Below are positions 1 to 7,791 of a stretch of DNA of 59,261 nucleotides, one piece after another (the stretch's first letter is position 1; each line of letters starts with the position of its first letter). The stretch is from Brotaphodocola sp003480315 (lineage in GTDB: Bacteria; Bacillota; Clostridia; Lachnospirales; Lachnospiraceae): NCBI RefSeq assembly GCF_964246085.1, contig NZ_CAXTPD010000018.1, one strand, 5' to 3'. The notes below the pieces were generated by a model. The model saw only the letters and a list, made by a program, of their open reading frames with translations. It searched no databases and had not been told where the DNA came from. A program made the position numbers and the translations under genes.

Positions 1-43
1 TTGTCTGAACGAGCGCAGTGAGTGAGTTTGGGTCGCAGGGGAA

Positions 44-146
44 ACAATAGGCGGCGGAGCGAATGAAGTACAAAATTTCACCGCATCTGCGGTTCTGTAG
101 GCCCTCCCCGGAACTTCGGACCTTTTCGTGCTATTCCCTTAAATTG
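44..146 (-). repeat. Intergenic repeat element, copy 1 (3' of rplY)
   Basis: This stretch lies directly after the stop codon of the L25 gene. It is similar to the reverse complement of 59151-59254 over about 100 bp. Shared blocks read in the sense of the upstream gene are GTCCGAA-TTCCGG, TACAGAA-CGCAGA, CGGTG-AATTTTG and CGCCGCCTATTGT. Both copies start right after a stop codon and run in the same direction relative to that gene. This copy contains a short hairpin, CCGCA-GA-TGCGG. It may be a dispersed 3'-flanking repeat, a processed RNA or part of a terminator; its function is unknown. Bases 1-43 hold no recognisable gene. Confidence 0.6.
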
Positions 147-731
147 TTATTTTGCAGGTGTCTCTTCTGCGTTGTCATCTTCTTCTTCAGCTTTTGCGTA
201 TTCGCCGATATGGAACAGCTGGGAATCTGCGGTGGTGGTTACGGTAACACCCTTTTCTTCCAGTTTCAAGTCCTTAACATATAAGGTCTTGGTTCCCTGC
301 GGGAGCTTTGCCAGATCGATTTCAATCGGGTCCAGAAGATGTGCCGGATCTGCTTTGTAGTGAATTTCAGTGATCTCCGGTTCGAAGACACCCTGTACAA
401 CCTCCTCGTTTACAAAGGTAACCGGAACAGTTGCAGCAACAACCTCGCCTGCAACCAGTGCCTGGAAATCCAGAGCCAGAATCTTCTTGCTGAGTGGATC
501 ATAATCAATATTCTTTACCAGGGCATCGACCTTTTCGCCGGAGATATCCAGCATGGTCTGCGCACCCTCTTTTGCTTTTTTAATGAAGTTTAATGCATCC
601 TTCTCTGTATATTTCAGAGATACATTTTCTTTCATTTCACGGCCATACAGAACACCGGTGCTGTAGCCTTCTCTTCTTAATTTTTTTGCCTTTACCTCAG
701 GATCTCTTTTTTCAGCTGCTAACGTCATCAT
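147..731 (-). CDS. rplY: 50S ribosomal protein L25 / general stress protein Ctc
   Basis: The 194-residue product matches the long (Ctc-type) form of bacterial L25, which binds 5S rRNA in the large ribosomal subunit; in Bacillus subtilis Ctc is a general stress protein. The N-terminal L25 domain (about residues 1-95) carries the family-typical run around LRREGYSTGVLYG and the VKNIDYDPLSKKILALDF segment. The C-terminal TL5/Ctc beta domain (about 96-180) follows, and the protein ends in an acidic tail. An AGGAGG ribosome site lies 9 nt before the first of two tandem ATG codons, supporting the start used. A promoter -10 lies about 125 bp upstream and a perfect CIRCE operator lies further up, so heat-shock (HrcA) control is possible. 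It appears monocistronic. Confidence 0.95.
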   Translation of the reverse strand: MMTLAAEKRDPEVKAKKLRREGYSTGVLYGREMKENVSLKYTEKDALNFIKKAKEGAQTMLDISGEKVDALVKNIDYDPLSKKILALDFQALVAGEVVAATVPVTFVNEEVVQGVFEPEITEIHYKADPAHLLDPIEIDLAKLPQGTKTLYVKDLKLEEKGVTVTTTADSQLFHIGEYAKAEEEDDNAEETPAK

Positions 732-855
732 AATAATCTGCCTCCTACTTTGAATGGCCGGGGGAAGAAATCCTTCCGGTCTTAATTATCTGAATTCATT
801 CGTGTAGATGGAGAGCTTGTCTTTATGAGGAAGTTCTTCTTTTTGCACTGACTGT

Positions 856-861
856 ATTATA
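856..861 (-). promoter_or_regulatory. Probable extended -10 of the rplY promoter
   Basis: On the minus strand the sequence reads GTGCTATAAT, a perfect TATAAT with an extended TGn motif. No good -35 is seen at 17 bp (only GTTCAC-like sequence). The start point would be near 849, giving a leader of about 118 nt before the rplY start codon. Confidence 0.6.
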
Positions 862-944
862 GCACTTTTGGAAAAAAGTGAACCTTTAAAAAGCACCAAA
901 AAAGCAAACACACAAAAAATAAAATTGGCAATATTTTTCAGAAA

Positions 945-971
945 TTAGCACTCTTTTATGCAGAGTGCTAA
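945..971. promoter_or_regulatory. CIRCE element (HrcA operator)
   Basis: TTAGCACTC, a 9-nt spacer and GAGTGCTAA form an exact match to the CIRCE consensus, the operator of the heat-shock repressor HrcA. It sits between the 3' end of the lacI-type gene and the rplY promoter, about 84 bp upstream of the rplY -10. CIRCE usually overlaps or follows the start point of groE or dnaK operons, so this position is unusual. rplY/ctc is the only gene downstream in a sensible orientation. Confidence 0.9.
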
Positions 972-988
972 TAATGCCTAGGAGGAAT

Positions 989-2002
989 TTAGCTATTTTC
1001 CCGGATTTTGATGGAATGCTCCACAAAGTTTTTTTCCTGGACAGGAGGTGCTCCGGAGGTCAGATATTCAAACAGGAGATCCAGGGATCGGGAACCCTGT
1101 TTGCGGGGCTGCTGGCTGATGGTGGCGGATATGACACCGGCACGCAGCATATCCAGTGTTGTGGGGACCTCATCGAAGGTAACAATTTTGGGATGGCGGC
1201 CGGATTCCTGAACGGCCTTACACCCGCCAAATACACCGGCTGCAGCGAAGAACAGGGCATCGATGCTGGAATTTTGCCGGAGAAGCTGCCGGGTCAATGC
1301 ATAGCTTTCAAATTCATCGTCATGGTTTTCCAGAATTTCCGTGATATGAATTCGGGGATAGGAGGCTTCCAGCGTCTCGGTCAGTCCGCGGATCCGCTCG
1401 GAATGACATAACACATTCCGGGAACCGGTGATGATGCCAAGCTCAGTTTCTCCCTCCGTCATGAGAGCAAGCAGTCCGGCTGCAGTCCGGCCGCCGCAGA
1501 TGTAATCACTTCCGACATAGGCCATGCGTTTGGAACCGAAGATATCCGTGTTGACAGTGACAACAGGAATCCCGCGGCTAACCAGCTTATCAATCTTTTC
1601 CTGAATTGCCGGATGATTGTAGGGAGCAAGCAGCAGTCCGTGAATGCCTTCGTCCAGAAGCTCATCGATGGCAGCAAGCTGGGCAGCAAGATCAAACTCG
1701 ACCCGTCTGGTCAGAGTAGTCACACCGTAGTCGGCCAGTTCCCGGGCCTTTGCCTGCACACCCTCACTGACCTCGTCAAAGAATGGGTTGTTCCTGCTGA
1801 ACAGGACAATGCCGATCTTATTTTTTTTCTTTTGGGCGGCGAGTGCCAGCCCGGCCTTGTTGGGACGGTAGTCCAGCGCTTTTGCGATTTCTTTTATCTT
1901 TTCGGCTGTCTGCGGGCTGACACCGCTGCGGTTATTTAAGACCCGGTCCACGGTTCCGCGGGAGACACCGGCCAGTTCTGCGATATCTTTGATTCGTGCC
2001 AT
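989..2002 (-). CDS. LacI-family transcriptional regulator of the adjacent sugar operon
   Basis: The 337-residue product is a LacI/GalR repressor. An N-terminal helix-turn-helix (MARIKDIAELAGVSRGTVDRVL, about residues 1-22) and hinge (to about 60) are followed by a periplasmic-binding-protein-like sugar domain starting near NKIGIVLFSRNNPFF. The open frame extends 35 codons further upstream, but GGAGG sits 6-7 nt before the ATG at 2002 and the protein begins exactly at the usual MARIKDIA, so this start is preferred. It is divergent from a sugar kinase/isomerase operon, with two identical palindromes in the shared intergenic region that are its likely operators. One palindrome lies just upstream of its own promoter, so autoregulation is likely. 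The inducer is unknown; a pentose or 6-deoxyhexose derivative fits the neighbours. Confidence 0.92.
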   Translation of the reverse strand: MARIKDIAELAGVSRGTVDRVLNNRSGVSPQTAEKIKEIAKALDYRPNKAGLALAAQKKKNKIGIVLFSRNNPFFDEVSEGVQAKARELADYGVTTLTRRVEFDLAAQLAAIDELLDEGIHGLLLAPYNHPAIQEKIDKLVSRGIPVVTVNTDIFGSKRMAYVGSDYICGGRTAAGLLALMTEGETELGIITGSRNVLCHSERIRGLTETLEASYPRIHITEILENHDDEFESYALTRQLLRQNSSIDALFFAAAGVFGGCKAVQESGRHPKIVTFDEVPTTLDMLRAGVISATISQQPRKQGSRSLDLLFEYLTSGAPPVQEKNFVEHSIKIRENS

Positions 2003-2110
2003 GAAAAACCTCCGTGCAGAAATATAGTTACTGTTCACTGTATCATACGGAATTTTCAGTTCAGAAAATTCCTGCCTGTGAACTGTAGCGAAATATATTC
2101 TCTGCATTTA

Positions 2111-2139
2111 ACAATACACAAAATTGGAGAAAAAGTCAA
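2111..2139 (-). promoter_or_regulatory. Promoter of the lacI-type gene
   Basis: On the minus strand TTGACT (2139-2134) is followed after 17 bp by TATTGT (2116-2111). Transcription would start near 2104, giving a leader of about 100 nt. Operator 1 lies 12 bp upstream of the -35 box. Confidence 0.65.
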
Positions 2140-2151
2140 ATCAGGAAGAGA

Positions 2152-2165
2152 CGTGCACGTGCACG
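2152..2165. promoter_or_regulatory. Operator 1: palindrome CGTGCACGTGCACG
   Basis: This is a perfect 14-bp palindrome with an A on its left and AA on its right. An identical 14-mer lies at 2339-2352, 187 bp away. Central CG and this symmetry are typical of LacI-family operators. Confidence 0.8.
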
Positions 2166-2297
2166 AAAAGACGCGGAAAGAAACGGAGGATATGGGGAAA
2201 AGGAACAGAAAACAGGTCGGAAACAAAGAAATAACAGATGATAATTGTGCGGTTTTAACAAAATAAATTACAGAATAGAAAAAAACTGGTCAAAGTA

Positions 2298-2326
2298 TTG
2301 AAAAGTGTTCTCAAAAACGCTAAGAT
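2298..2326 (+). promoter_or_regulatory. Promoter of the sugar operon
   Basis: TTGAAA (2298-2303), a 17-bp spacer and TAAGAT (2321-2326) form a sigma-A-type promoter. The predicted start point is near 2333, so operator 2 at 2339-2352 would lie at about +7 to +20, a position suited to repression. Confidence 0.65.
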
Positions 2327-2338
2327 AAGAATCAGAAA

Positions 2339-2352
2339 CGTGCACGTGCACG
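2339..2352. promoter_or_regulatory. Operator 2: palindrome CGTGCACGTGCACG
   Basis: This is an exact copy of operator 1, just downstream of the predicted start point of the kinase operon. The 187-bp centre-to-centre distance is close to 18 helical turns, compatible with looping between two repressor dimers. Confidence 0.8.
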
Positions 2353-2406
2353 AATTGAGAAAACAAGAAGAACATGACATGCATATCAGAAAAAGGAGGA
2401 TCGGAC

Positions 2407-3876
2407 ATGCTGTATATCGGAATAGATCTTGGAACATCGGCGGTGAAGCTGCTTCTGATGGATGGGGCGGGTCAGATCAAAAAGATCGTCTCGAAGGAGT
2501 ATCCCATTTATTTTCCGCATCCGGGCTGGTCAGAGCAGAAGCCGGAGGACTGGTTTGCCGGAACCATGGACGGGCTTAAGGAACTGCTCGATGGCTGTGA
2601 CAAAGAGCAGGTGGCTGGCATCAGCTTTGGCGGGCAGATGCATGGACTTGTCATTCTGGACGAGGAAGACAGAGTGATCCGCCCGGCACTTCTCTGGAAT
2701 GATGGCCGGACCTGGGAGGAATGCGATTACCTGAATAACGTGATCGGCAAAGAAAAGCTTTCCGAATATACGGCTAACATTTCCTTTACCGGATTTACCG
2801 CACCGAAGCTTTTATGGGTCAGAAACAAGGAGCCGGAGAACTTTGCACGTATTGCAAAGATCATGCTTCCGAAGGATTACATTGCGTACCGCCTGACCGG
2901 TGTGCACTGTACCGATGTGTCAGACGCATCCGGCATGCTTCTGTTTGATGTAAAGAACCGCTGCTGGTCGAAGGAGATGTGTGAGATCTGCGGTGTGCGG
3001 CAGGAACAGCTGGCGCAGGTCTATGAATCTTATGAAACTGTGGGAACGCTGCTTCCTGCCATTGCAGATGAACTGGGAGTTCCTCATATTGTGAAAGTGG
3101 CGGCCGGCGCCGGAGATAATGCGGCAGCCGCAGTGGGAACCGGAACCGTAGGAGATGGCAGATGCAATATTTCCCTGGGAACCAGCGGAACCATTTTTAT
3201 TTCTTCGGAAAAATTCGGAGTAGACAGCCACAACGCCCTGCACGCCTTTGCTCATGCAGACGGACATTACCACCTGATGGGCTGCATGCTCAGCGCGGCT
3301 TCCTGCAATAAGTGGTGGATGGACGGAATCCTCGAAACTTCCGATTACGCAAAAGAACAGGCAGCCATCACGAAGCTGGGAGACAATCATGTGTATTTTC
3401 TGCCGTATCTGATGGGGGAGCGTTCTCCGCATAATGATCCGGACGCACGTGGTACCTTTATTGGCATGACCATGGATACCAGCCGGTCAGACATGACTCA
3501 GGCTGTACTGGAGGGCGTGGCATTCGCACTGCGGGATTCCCTGGAAGTAGCCAAATCTCTTGGGATTCAGATTGAACGCACGAAGATCTGCGGCGGCGGA
3601 GCAAAAAGTCCATTGTGGAGAAAGATCATTGCCAATGTCATGAATCTGAAGGTAGACATGATCGAGAGCGAGGAAGGACCGGCTCTGGGCGGTGCCATGC
3701 TTGCGGCGGTTGCCTGCGGAGAATATAAGAGCGTGGAGGAGGCAGCACAGAAACTGGTGAAGGTCACCGGAACCGTGGAACCGGAACCGGAGCTGGCGGC
3801 AAAATATGAAAAACGCTATCAGACGTTTAAACAGATCTATCCGGCCTGTAAGCCGCTGTATGAACTGATGAAATAA
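2407..3876 (+). CDS. xylB: FGGY-family carbohydrate kinase, xylulokinase-like
   Basis: The 489-residue product phosphorylates a ketose using ATP in the cytoplasm. Its length and motifs match xylulokinase: the N-terminal phosphate-binding DLGTS (residues 7-11), GGQMHG near residue 76, a catalytic Asp in AGAGDNAA (Asp237) and the C-terminal GGGAKSP/LGGAMLAA segments of the FGGY fold. The start at 2407 follows AAGGAGG by 7 nt and gives the canonical MLYIGIDLGT beginning. It is the first gene of a three-gene operon, and the next gene starts 13 bp after it. Because the partner is a fucose-isomerase-like enzyme and not a xylose isomerase, the real substrate may be another ketose such as ribulose, fuculose or a related sugar. 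Expression is probably repressed by the divergent LacI protein. Confidence 0.88.
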   Translation: MLYIGIDLGTSAVKLLLMDGAGQIKKIVSKEYPIYFPHPGWSEQKPEDWFAGTMDGLKELLDGCDKEQVAGISFGGQMHGLVILDEEDRVIRPALLWNDGRTWEECDYLNNVIGKEKLSEYTANISFTGFTAPKLLWVRNKEPENFARIAKIMLPKDYIAYRLTGVHCTDVSDASGMLLFDVKNRCWSKEMCEICGVRQEQLAQVYESYETVGTLLPAIADELGVPHIVKVAAGAGDNAAAAVGTGTVGDGRCNISLGTSGTIFISSEKFGVDSHNALHAFAHADGHYHLMGCMLSAASCNKWWMDGILETSDYAKEQAAITKLGDNHVYFLPYLMGERSPHNDPDARGTFIGMTMDTSRSDMTQAVLEGVAFALRDSLEVAKSLGIQIERTKICGGGAKSPLWRKIIANVMNLKVDMIESEEGPALGGAMLAAVACGEYKSVEEAAQKLVKVTGTVEPEPELAAKYEKRYQTFKQIYPACKPLYELMK

Positions 3877-3889
3877 GGAGGAAAAACTC

Positions 3890-4507
3890 ATGGAAATCAA
3901 GAAAGTGACAGATCCGGCATTCCGGAAATATGGGAAGATAGTGGAAAACATCGATTTTTCCGGGCTGATCCGGGCACTGACAGAAAAAACGCCGCTGCCT
4001 GCGGACGTTGTGTATGAGCCGTCGACAGAAGTCCTGGAGGCAGAGCCGGTGTTTGAAACCGTGCAGAAAAAGGCATACGGCGAGATGCCGGTGCAGATTG
4101 GTTATTGTAACGGGCATAACCACAAGCTCAATGCGCTGGAGTATCATCGCTCCTCGGAAATCAATGTGGCAGCTACGGACGCGATTCTTCTGGTGGGACA
4201 TCAGCAGGATATCACACCGGAGTTTACCTATGATACCGCCCTGGTGGAAGCATTTCTTCTCCCGAAGGGAACGGCCGTGGAGGTGTATGCCACAACCCTG
4301 CATTACGCGCCATGCAGTGTGGGAGAGCAGGGGGTTCAGGTTGGAATCATACTTCCGCGCGGAACCAATTATCCGCTGGAAATGACGCATGAGGGCTGGG
4401 AGGACCGCCTGCTTGCGGCAACTAACAAGTGGCTGATCGGCCATCCGGAAGGCGGTCTGCCGGAGGGAAGCCATATTGGCCTGATCGGAGAAAATATCAC
4501 AGTATAG
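3890..4507 (+). CDS. DUF4867 family protein, cupin-like
   Basis: The 205-residue protein resembles the DUF4867 family, known mainly as a companion of fucose/arabinose-isomerase-like genes. The middle holds GHNHKLNALEYHRSSEINV (about residues 82-100). A later segment, LVEAFLLPKGTAVEVYATTLHYAP, contains the E-x(6)-G-x(n)-H spacing typical of cupin metal sites, so a metal-binding beta-barrel is likely. The function is not established; an epimerase, lactonase or isomerase acting on the operon's sugar is possible. An AAGGAGG site precedes the ATG. It sits between the kinase and the isomerase in one operon. Confidence 0.75.
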   Translation: MEIKKVTDPAFRKYGKIVENIDFSGLIRALTEKTPLPADVVYEPSTEVLEAEPVFETVQKKAYGEMPVQIGYCNGHNHKLNALEYHRSSEINVAATDAILLVGHQQDITPEFTYDTALVEAFLLPKGTAVEVYATTLHYAPCSVGEQGVQVGIILPRGTNYPLEMTHEGWEDRLLAATNKWLIGHPEGGLPEGSHIGLIGENITV

Positions 4508-4547
4508 GATTCATTTCTTTCATATTTTATTTTAGGAGGATAAAAGC

Positions 4548-6032
4548 ATGAATAACATTCCAGAAGTAAAAGTAGGCATTGTTGCGGTGAGCCGTGACTG
4601 TTTCCCGGAGTCTTTATCCGTGAACCGCAGAAAAGCACTGGTGGACGCGTACAGCAAAAAGTACGATGCAAGGGATATCTATGAGTGTCCGGTCTGCATC
4701 GTGGAGAGCGAGATCCATATGGTCCAGGCGCTGGAGGATATCAGGAAAGCCGGATGCAACGCGCTGGTCGTGTACCTGGGAAATTTCGGACCGGAGATTT
4801 CCGAGACATTGCTGGCAAAGCATTTTGACGGTCCGAAAATGTTTGTTGCTGCAGCAGAGGAGAGTAAAGACAACCTGGTCCAGGGACGCGGAGATGCTTA
4901 TTGCGGTATGCTGAATGCAAGCTATAACCTGGCTCTGCGCAATATCAAGGCTTATATTCCGGAGTATCCGGTGGGTACCGCTGATGAATGCGCAGATATG
5001 ATCTATGAGTTTTTACCGATCGCGAGAGCTGTCATCGGCCTGTCCGACTTAAAGATCATAAGCTTTGGCCCGAGACCGTTAAACTTCCTGGCATGCAATG
5101 CGCCGATCAAGCAGCTTTACAATCTGGGTGTGGAGATCGAGGAAAACTCGGAGCTGGATCTGTTCGAGGCCTTTAACAAGCATGAGGGTGACCCGAGAAT
5201 CCCGGATGTTGTGGCAGATATGGAAAAAGAACTGGGGGAAGGTAATAAGAAGCCGGAGATCCTGCCGAAGCTGGCCCAGTACGAGCTGACACTTCTTGAC
5301 TGGGTGGAGGAGCACAGAGGATATCGCAAATATGTGGCTATTGCAGGAAAATGCTGGCCGGCATTCCAGACCCAGTTTGGCTTTGTGCCGTGCTATGTCA
5401 ACAGCCGTCTGACCGGCCGCGGCATTCCGGTATCCTGTGAGGTGGATATCTACGGCTGCTTAAGTGAGTTCATCGGAACCTGTGTCAGCCAGGATGCAGT
5501 GACGCTCCTGGATATTAACAATACGGTACCGTATGATCTTTACGACAGTGAGATTAAGGACAAGTTTGATTACAAGAGCCATGACGTTTTCATGGGCTTC
5601 CACTGCGGCAATACCACCACAAAGAAGCTGTCCTTCTGCCAGATGAAGTATCAGCTGATCATGGCAAGAAGCCTTCCGGAGGAGGTAACCCAGGGAACCC
5701 TGGAGGGCGATATTGTTCCGGGCGACATCACCTTCTTCCGTCTGCAGAGCACCGCAGACAACAAGCTGCGTGCCTATGTTGCAAATGGCGAGGTTCTGCC
5801 AGTGGCTACTCATTCCTTCGGAAGCATCGGTGTATTCGCGATTCCGGAGATGAAGCGCTTCTACCGTCATGTTCTGATCGAGGGTAACTTCCCGCATCAC
5901 GGTGCAGTGGCCTTTGGACATTACGGAAAGGCCCTGTATGAGGTATTTAAGTATGTCGGAGTCGATGTCAGAGAAATCGGCTACAACCAGCCGGCCGGCG
6001 TGCGTTATCCGACAGAGAATCCATTTGCATAA
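4548..6032 (+). CDS. L-fucose/L-arabinose isomerase family protein
   Basis: The 494-residue protein has the FucI/AraA aldose-ketose isomerase fold. Candidate Mn-binding residues are Glu298 (CEVDIYG), Asp322 (LLDINNT) and His450/His451 (FPHHGAVAFGHYG). The Glu-Asp spacing of 24 equals that of Escherichia coli FucI (E337/D361). It is shorter than E. coli FucI (about 590 residues), placing it in the uncharacterised short branch. The start follows AGGAGG with good spacing. As the last gene of the kinase-DUF4867-isomerase operon it probably converts the imported aldose to the ketose phosphorylated by the kinase. No transporter gene is present nearby. Substrate cannot be assigned from sequence. Confidence 0.82.
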   Translation: MNNIPEVKVGIVAVSRDCFPESLSVNRRKALVDAYSKKYDARDIYECPVCIVESEIHMVQALEDIRKAGCNALVVYLGNFGPEISETLLAKHFDGPKMFVAAAEESKDNLVQGRGDAYCGMLNASYNLALRNIKAYIPEYPVGTADECADMIYEFLPIARAVIGLSDLKIISFGPRPLNFLACNAPIKQLYNLGVEIEENSELDLFEAFNKHEGDPRIPDVVADMEKELGEGNKKPEILPKLAQYELTLLDWVEEHRGYRKYVAIAGKCWPAFQTQFGFVPCYVNSRLTGRGIPVSCEVDIYGCLSEFIGTCVSQDAVTLLDINNTVPYDLYDSEIKDKFDYKSHDVFMGFHCGNTTTKKLSFCQMKYQLIMARSLPEEVTQGTLEGDIVPGDITFFRLQSTADNKLRAYVANGEVLPVATHSFGSIGVFAIPEMKRFYRHVLIEGNFPHHGAVAFGHYGKALYEVFKYVGVDVREIGYNQPAGVRYPTENPFA

Positions 6033-6053
6033 GAATATGGAATTTGTATAATC

Positions 6054-6098
6054 AAAGGGCGAAGCCTCCGAAAGAAGAGGGGCTTCGCCCTTTTCCTG
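6054..6098. terminator. Rho-independent terminator between the sugar operon and sigG
   Basis: AAAGGGCGAAGCC pairs with GGCTTCGCCCTTT (6081-6093) around a 14-nt loop. T runs follow on the plus strand and A runs precede, so it can serve both convergent genes. Confidence 0.85.
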
Positions 6099-6102
6099 TT
6101 TT

Positions 6103-6879
6103 TCAGTTCAGGTAATTCCGCATGGCTTTCAGCGCGTTTTTCTCAAGCCTTGACACCTGGGCCTGGCTGATGTGGATTTCCTCAGCAACCTCGGTCTGGG
6201 TCTTTCCTTCAAAGAAGCGCAGGTCGATGATGTGGCGTTCCCGTCCGGGCAGCCGGTTCATGGCCTCACGAAGGGAGATTTCTTCCACCCAGTTTTCCTC
6301 GGAGCTTTTCTTATCTTTGATCTGGTCCATCACATAGAGGGGATCACCGCCGTCGGTGTAGATTGGCTCATAAAGACTCACCGGGCTCTGGATGGCATCC
6401 AGCGCGTAGGTGATATCTTCCTTGCTGATGCCAATTTCCTGGGCAATTTCCATGAGAGTTGGCTCTCTGGCATTTTTCCGTGTCAGACCTTCCCGTGCAT
6501 AGATGGCTTTGTAGGCAGTATCACGCAGGGAACGGCTGACTCGGATGGAATTGTTATCCCGCAGATAGCGCCGGACCTCACCCAGAATCATGGGAACCGC
6601 ATAGGTTGAAAAACGGACATTCTGGGTAATATCAAAATTATCGATGGCTTTGATCAGTCCGATGCATCCGATCTGGAATAGGTCATCCACGTTTTCATTG
6701 CTGCTGGAAAAACGCTGGATCACGCTTAAGACCAGGCGCAGGTTCCCTTTGATGTACTGTTCTCTTGCTTCTTCGTCACCCTTCAGGATCCGCCGAAAGA
6801 GCGTATCCTTTTCTTCATTTGTAAGCAGGGGCAGCTTCGCCGTATTGACTCCGCAGATTTCCACTTTGTAGCCTGCCAT
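6103..6879 (-). CDS. sigG: RNA polymerase sporulation sigma factor SigG
   Basis: The 258-residue protein matches SigG, the late forespore sigma factor, in length and sequence. It starts with the diagnostic KVEICGV segment, then region 2 (NLRLVLSVIQRF, VDDLFQIGCIGLIKAIDNFD, FSTYAVPMILGEVRRYLRDN), region 3 and region 4 (KTQTEVAEEIHISQAQVSRLE). The open frame continues upstream, but GGAGGTAAGGAAC just before the ATG at 6879 and the family start argue for this codon. It stands alone here, whereas in many spore-formers sigG follows sigE; only this window was examined. It converges on the sugar operon and is divergent from a histidine phosphatase. Confidence 0.96.
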   Translation of the reverse strand: MAGYKVEICGVNTAKLPLLTNEEKDTLFRRILKGDEEAREQYIKGNLRLVLSVIQRFSSSNENVDDLFQIGCIGLIKAIDNFDITQNVRFSTYAVPMILGEVRRYLRDNNSIRVSRSLRDTAYKAIYAREGLTRKNAREPTLMEIAQEIGISKEDITYALDAIQSPVSLYEPIYTDGGDPLYVMDQIKDKKSSEENWVEEISLREAMNRLPGRERHIIDLRFFEGKTQTEVAEEIHISQAQVSRLEKNALKAMRNYLN

Positions 6880-7041
6880 GTTCCTTACCTCCGCAAATTG
6901 TGTTATGTTCCGGGATGTGATACATAGAACATGATTTACGGAAATGCTCACAATTATACTTCCAGAAAATTGCAGATGAGAAAAAAGTAGGGTAAAATAA
7001 GGGAGAAATATAAGCAATTGCAGGAGGATGAAAAGAAATCC

Positions 7042-7581
7042 ATGGGACATTTATATTTTGTAAGACACGGACAGACAATATGGAATGTGGAAGGAAAAAT
7101 CTGCGGGGCCACAGACATTGCCCTGACAGAGCTGGGACATGAGCAGGCCATTGCGACGGGAAAAAAGATTCTGGAAGAGCATATTTATGCGGATGAGATT
7201 TTATATTCTCCCCTGATGCGGGCGGCGGACACGGCAAAGCATATCTCGGAGGTGACCGGCATTCCCGCAAGGGTGGAACAGCGTCTGAAGGAACAAAACT
7301 TTGGCAGGTGGGAATCCACACCGAGAAACGGAGCAGAGTTTCAGGTGGCTAAGCAGTCCTTTGTCTGCAGCTATGAGGGCGGTGAGTCCATGTTGCGGCT
7401 GGCTCAGCGTATTTACAATCTACTGGATGAAATCAAGGCACAGTCCGGTGAAAAGACCTACATCCTGGTGGCTCATAATGGTATTGCCAGAGTGGTACAG
7501 TCTTATTTTACGGACATGACCAATGAAGAATTTGCAGGGTATGGCGTGAAGAACTGCGAGGTGGTGCGGTACGATTTTTAG
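7042..7581 (+). CDS. Histidine phosphatase family protein (phosphoglycerate mutase-like)
   Basis: The 179-residue protein has the catalytic RHGQT motif at residues 8-12, the second Arg in a SPLMRAADTA block, a Glu in the middle and a C-terminal VAHNGIAR with the second catalytic His. These define the histidine phosphatase superfamily (GpmB/CobC/PhoE-like small phosphatases). The substrate cannot be told from sequence. AGGAGG lies 14 nt upstream of the ATG chosen; an in-frame TTG at 7018 precedes that site, so the ATG is preferred. It is a single gene, divergent from sigG. Confidence 0.88.
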   Translation: MGHLYFVRHGQTIWNVEGKICGATDIALTELGHEQAIATGKKILEEHIYADEILYSPLMRAADTAKHISEVTGIPARVEQRLKEQNFGRWESTPRNGAEFQVAKQSFVCSYEGGESMLRLAQRIYNLLDEIKAQSGEKTYILVAHNGIARVVQSYFTDMTNEEFAGYGVKNCEVVRYDF

Positions 7582-7665
7582 TTTTTTACAGTTTAGGTTC
7601 TGCCGGACCTGACTTATAATAAAAATGGTAATTGTGTTTTCTTTGTTAAATTTATTCTTCCCCCC

Positions 7666-7693
7666 TTGCTATTCGTAAAACGCGTGTTATAAT
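7666..7693 (+). promoter_or_regulatory. Promoter of the J-protein gene
   Basis: TTGCTA (7666-7671), a 16-bp spacer and TATAAT (7688-7693) with an extended TGt. A leader of about 92 nt follows. No CIRCE element is present at this gene. Confidence 0.6.
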
Positions 7694-7733
7694 ACAAATA
7701 GAACAAGATGATGTTGTAATATGAACTCATACA

Positions 7734-7767
7734 GGCTGTTGCCATATGAATTGAACGGGCAGCAGCC
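7734..7767 (+). other. Hairpin in the 5' leader of the J-protein gene
   Basis: GGCTGTTGCC (7734-7743) pairs with GGCAGCAGCC (7758-7767) with one G-U pair. It lies 24 nt before the start codon and could modulate translation, for example with temperature; this is inference. Confidence 0.45.
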
Positions 7768-7791
7768 GATTTAGAAAGCAGGGTGAGAACA

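Noticed and set aside
63..593. Plus-strand frames antisense to rplY
   Set aside because: They overlap a clearly recognisable ribosomal protein gene on the other strand and show no protein-like features.
965..1411. 148-codon plus-strand frame preceded by an AGGAGG-like sequence near the CIRCE element
   Set aside because: It lies antisense to the 3' half of the LacI-type gene and has no recognisable motif. CIRCE more plausibly serves the minus-strand rplY.
2298..2340. Catabolite-responsive element in the sugar operon promoter
   Set aside because: The region around 2305-2320 has only a poor match to the cre consensus and lacks the palindromic core.
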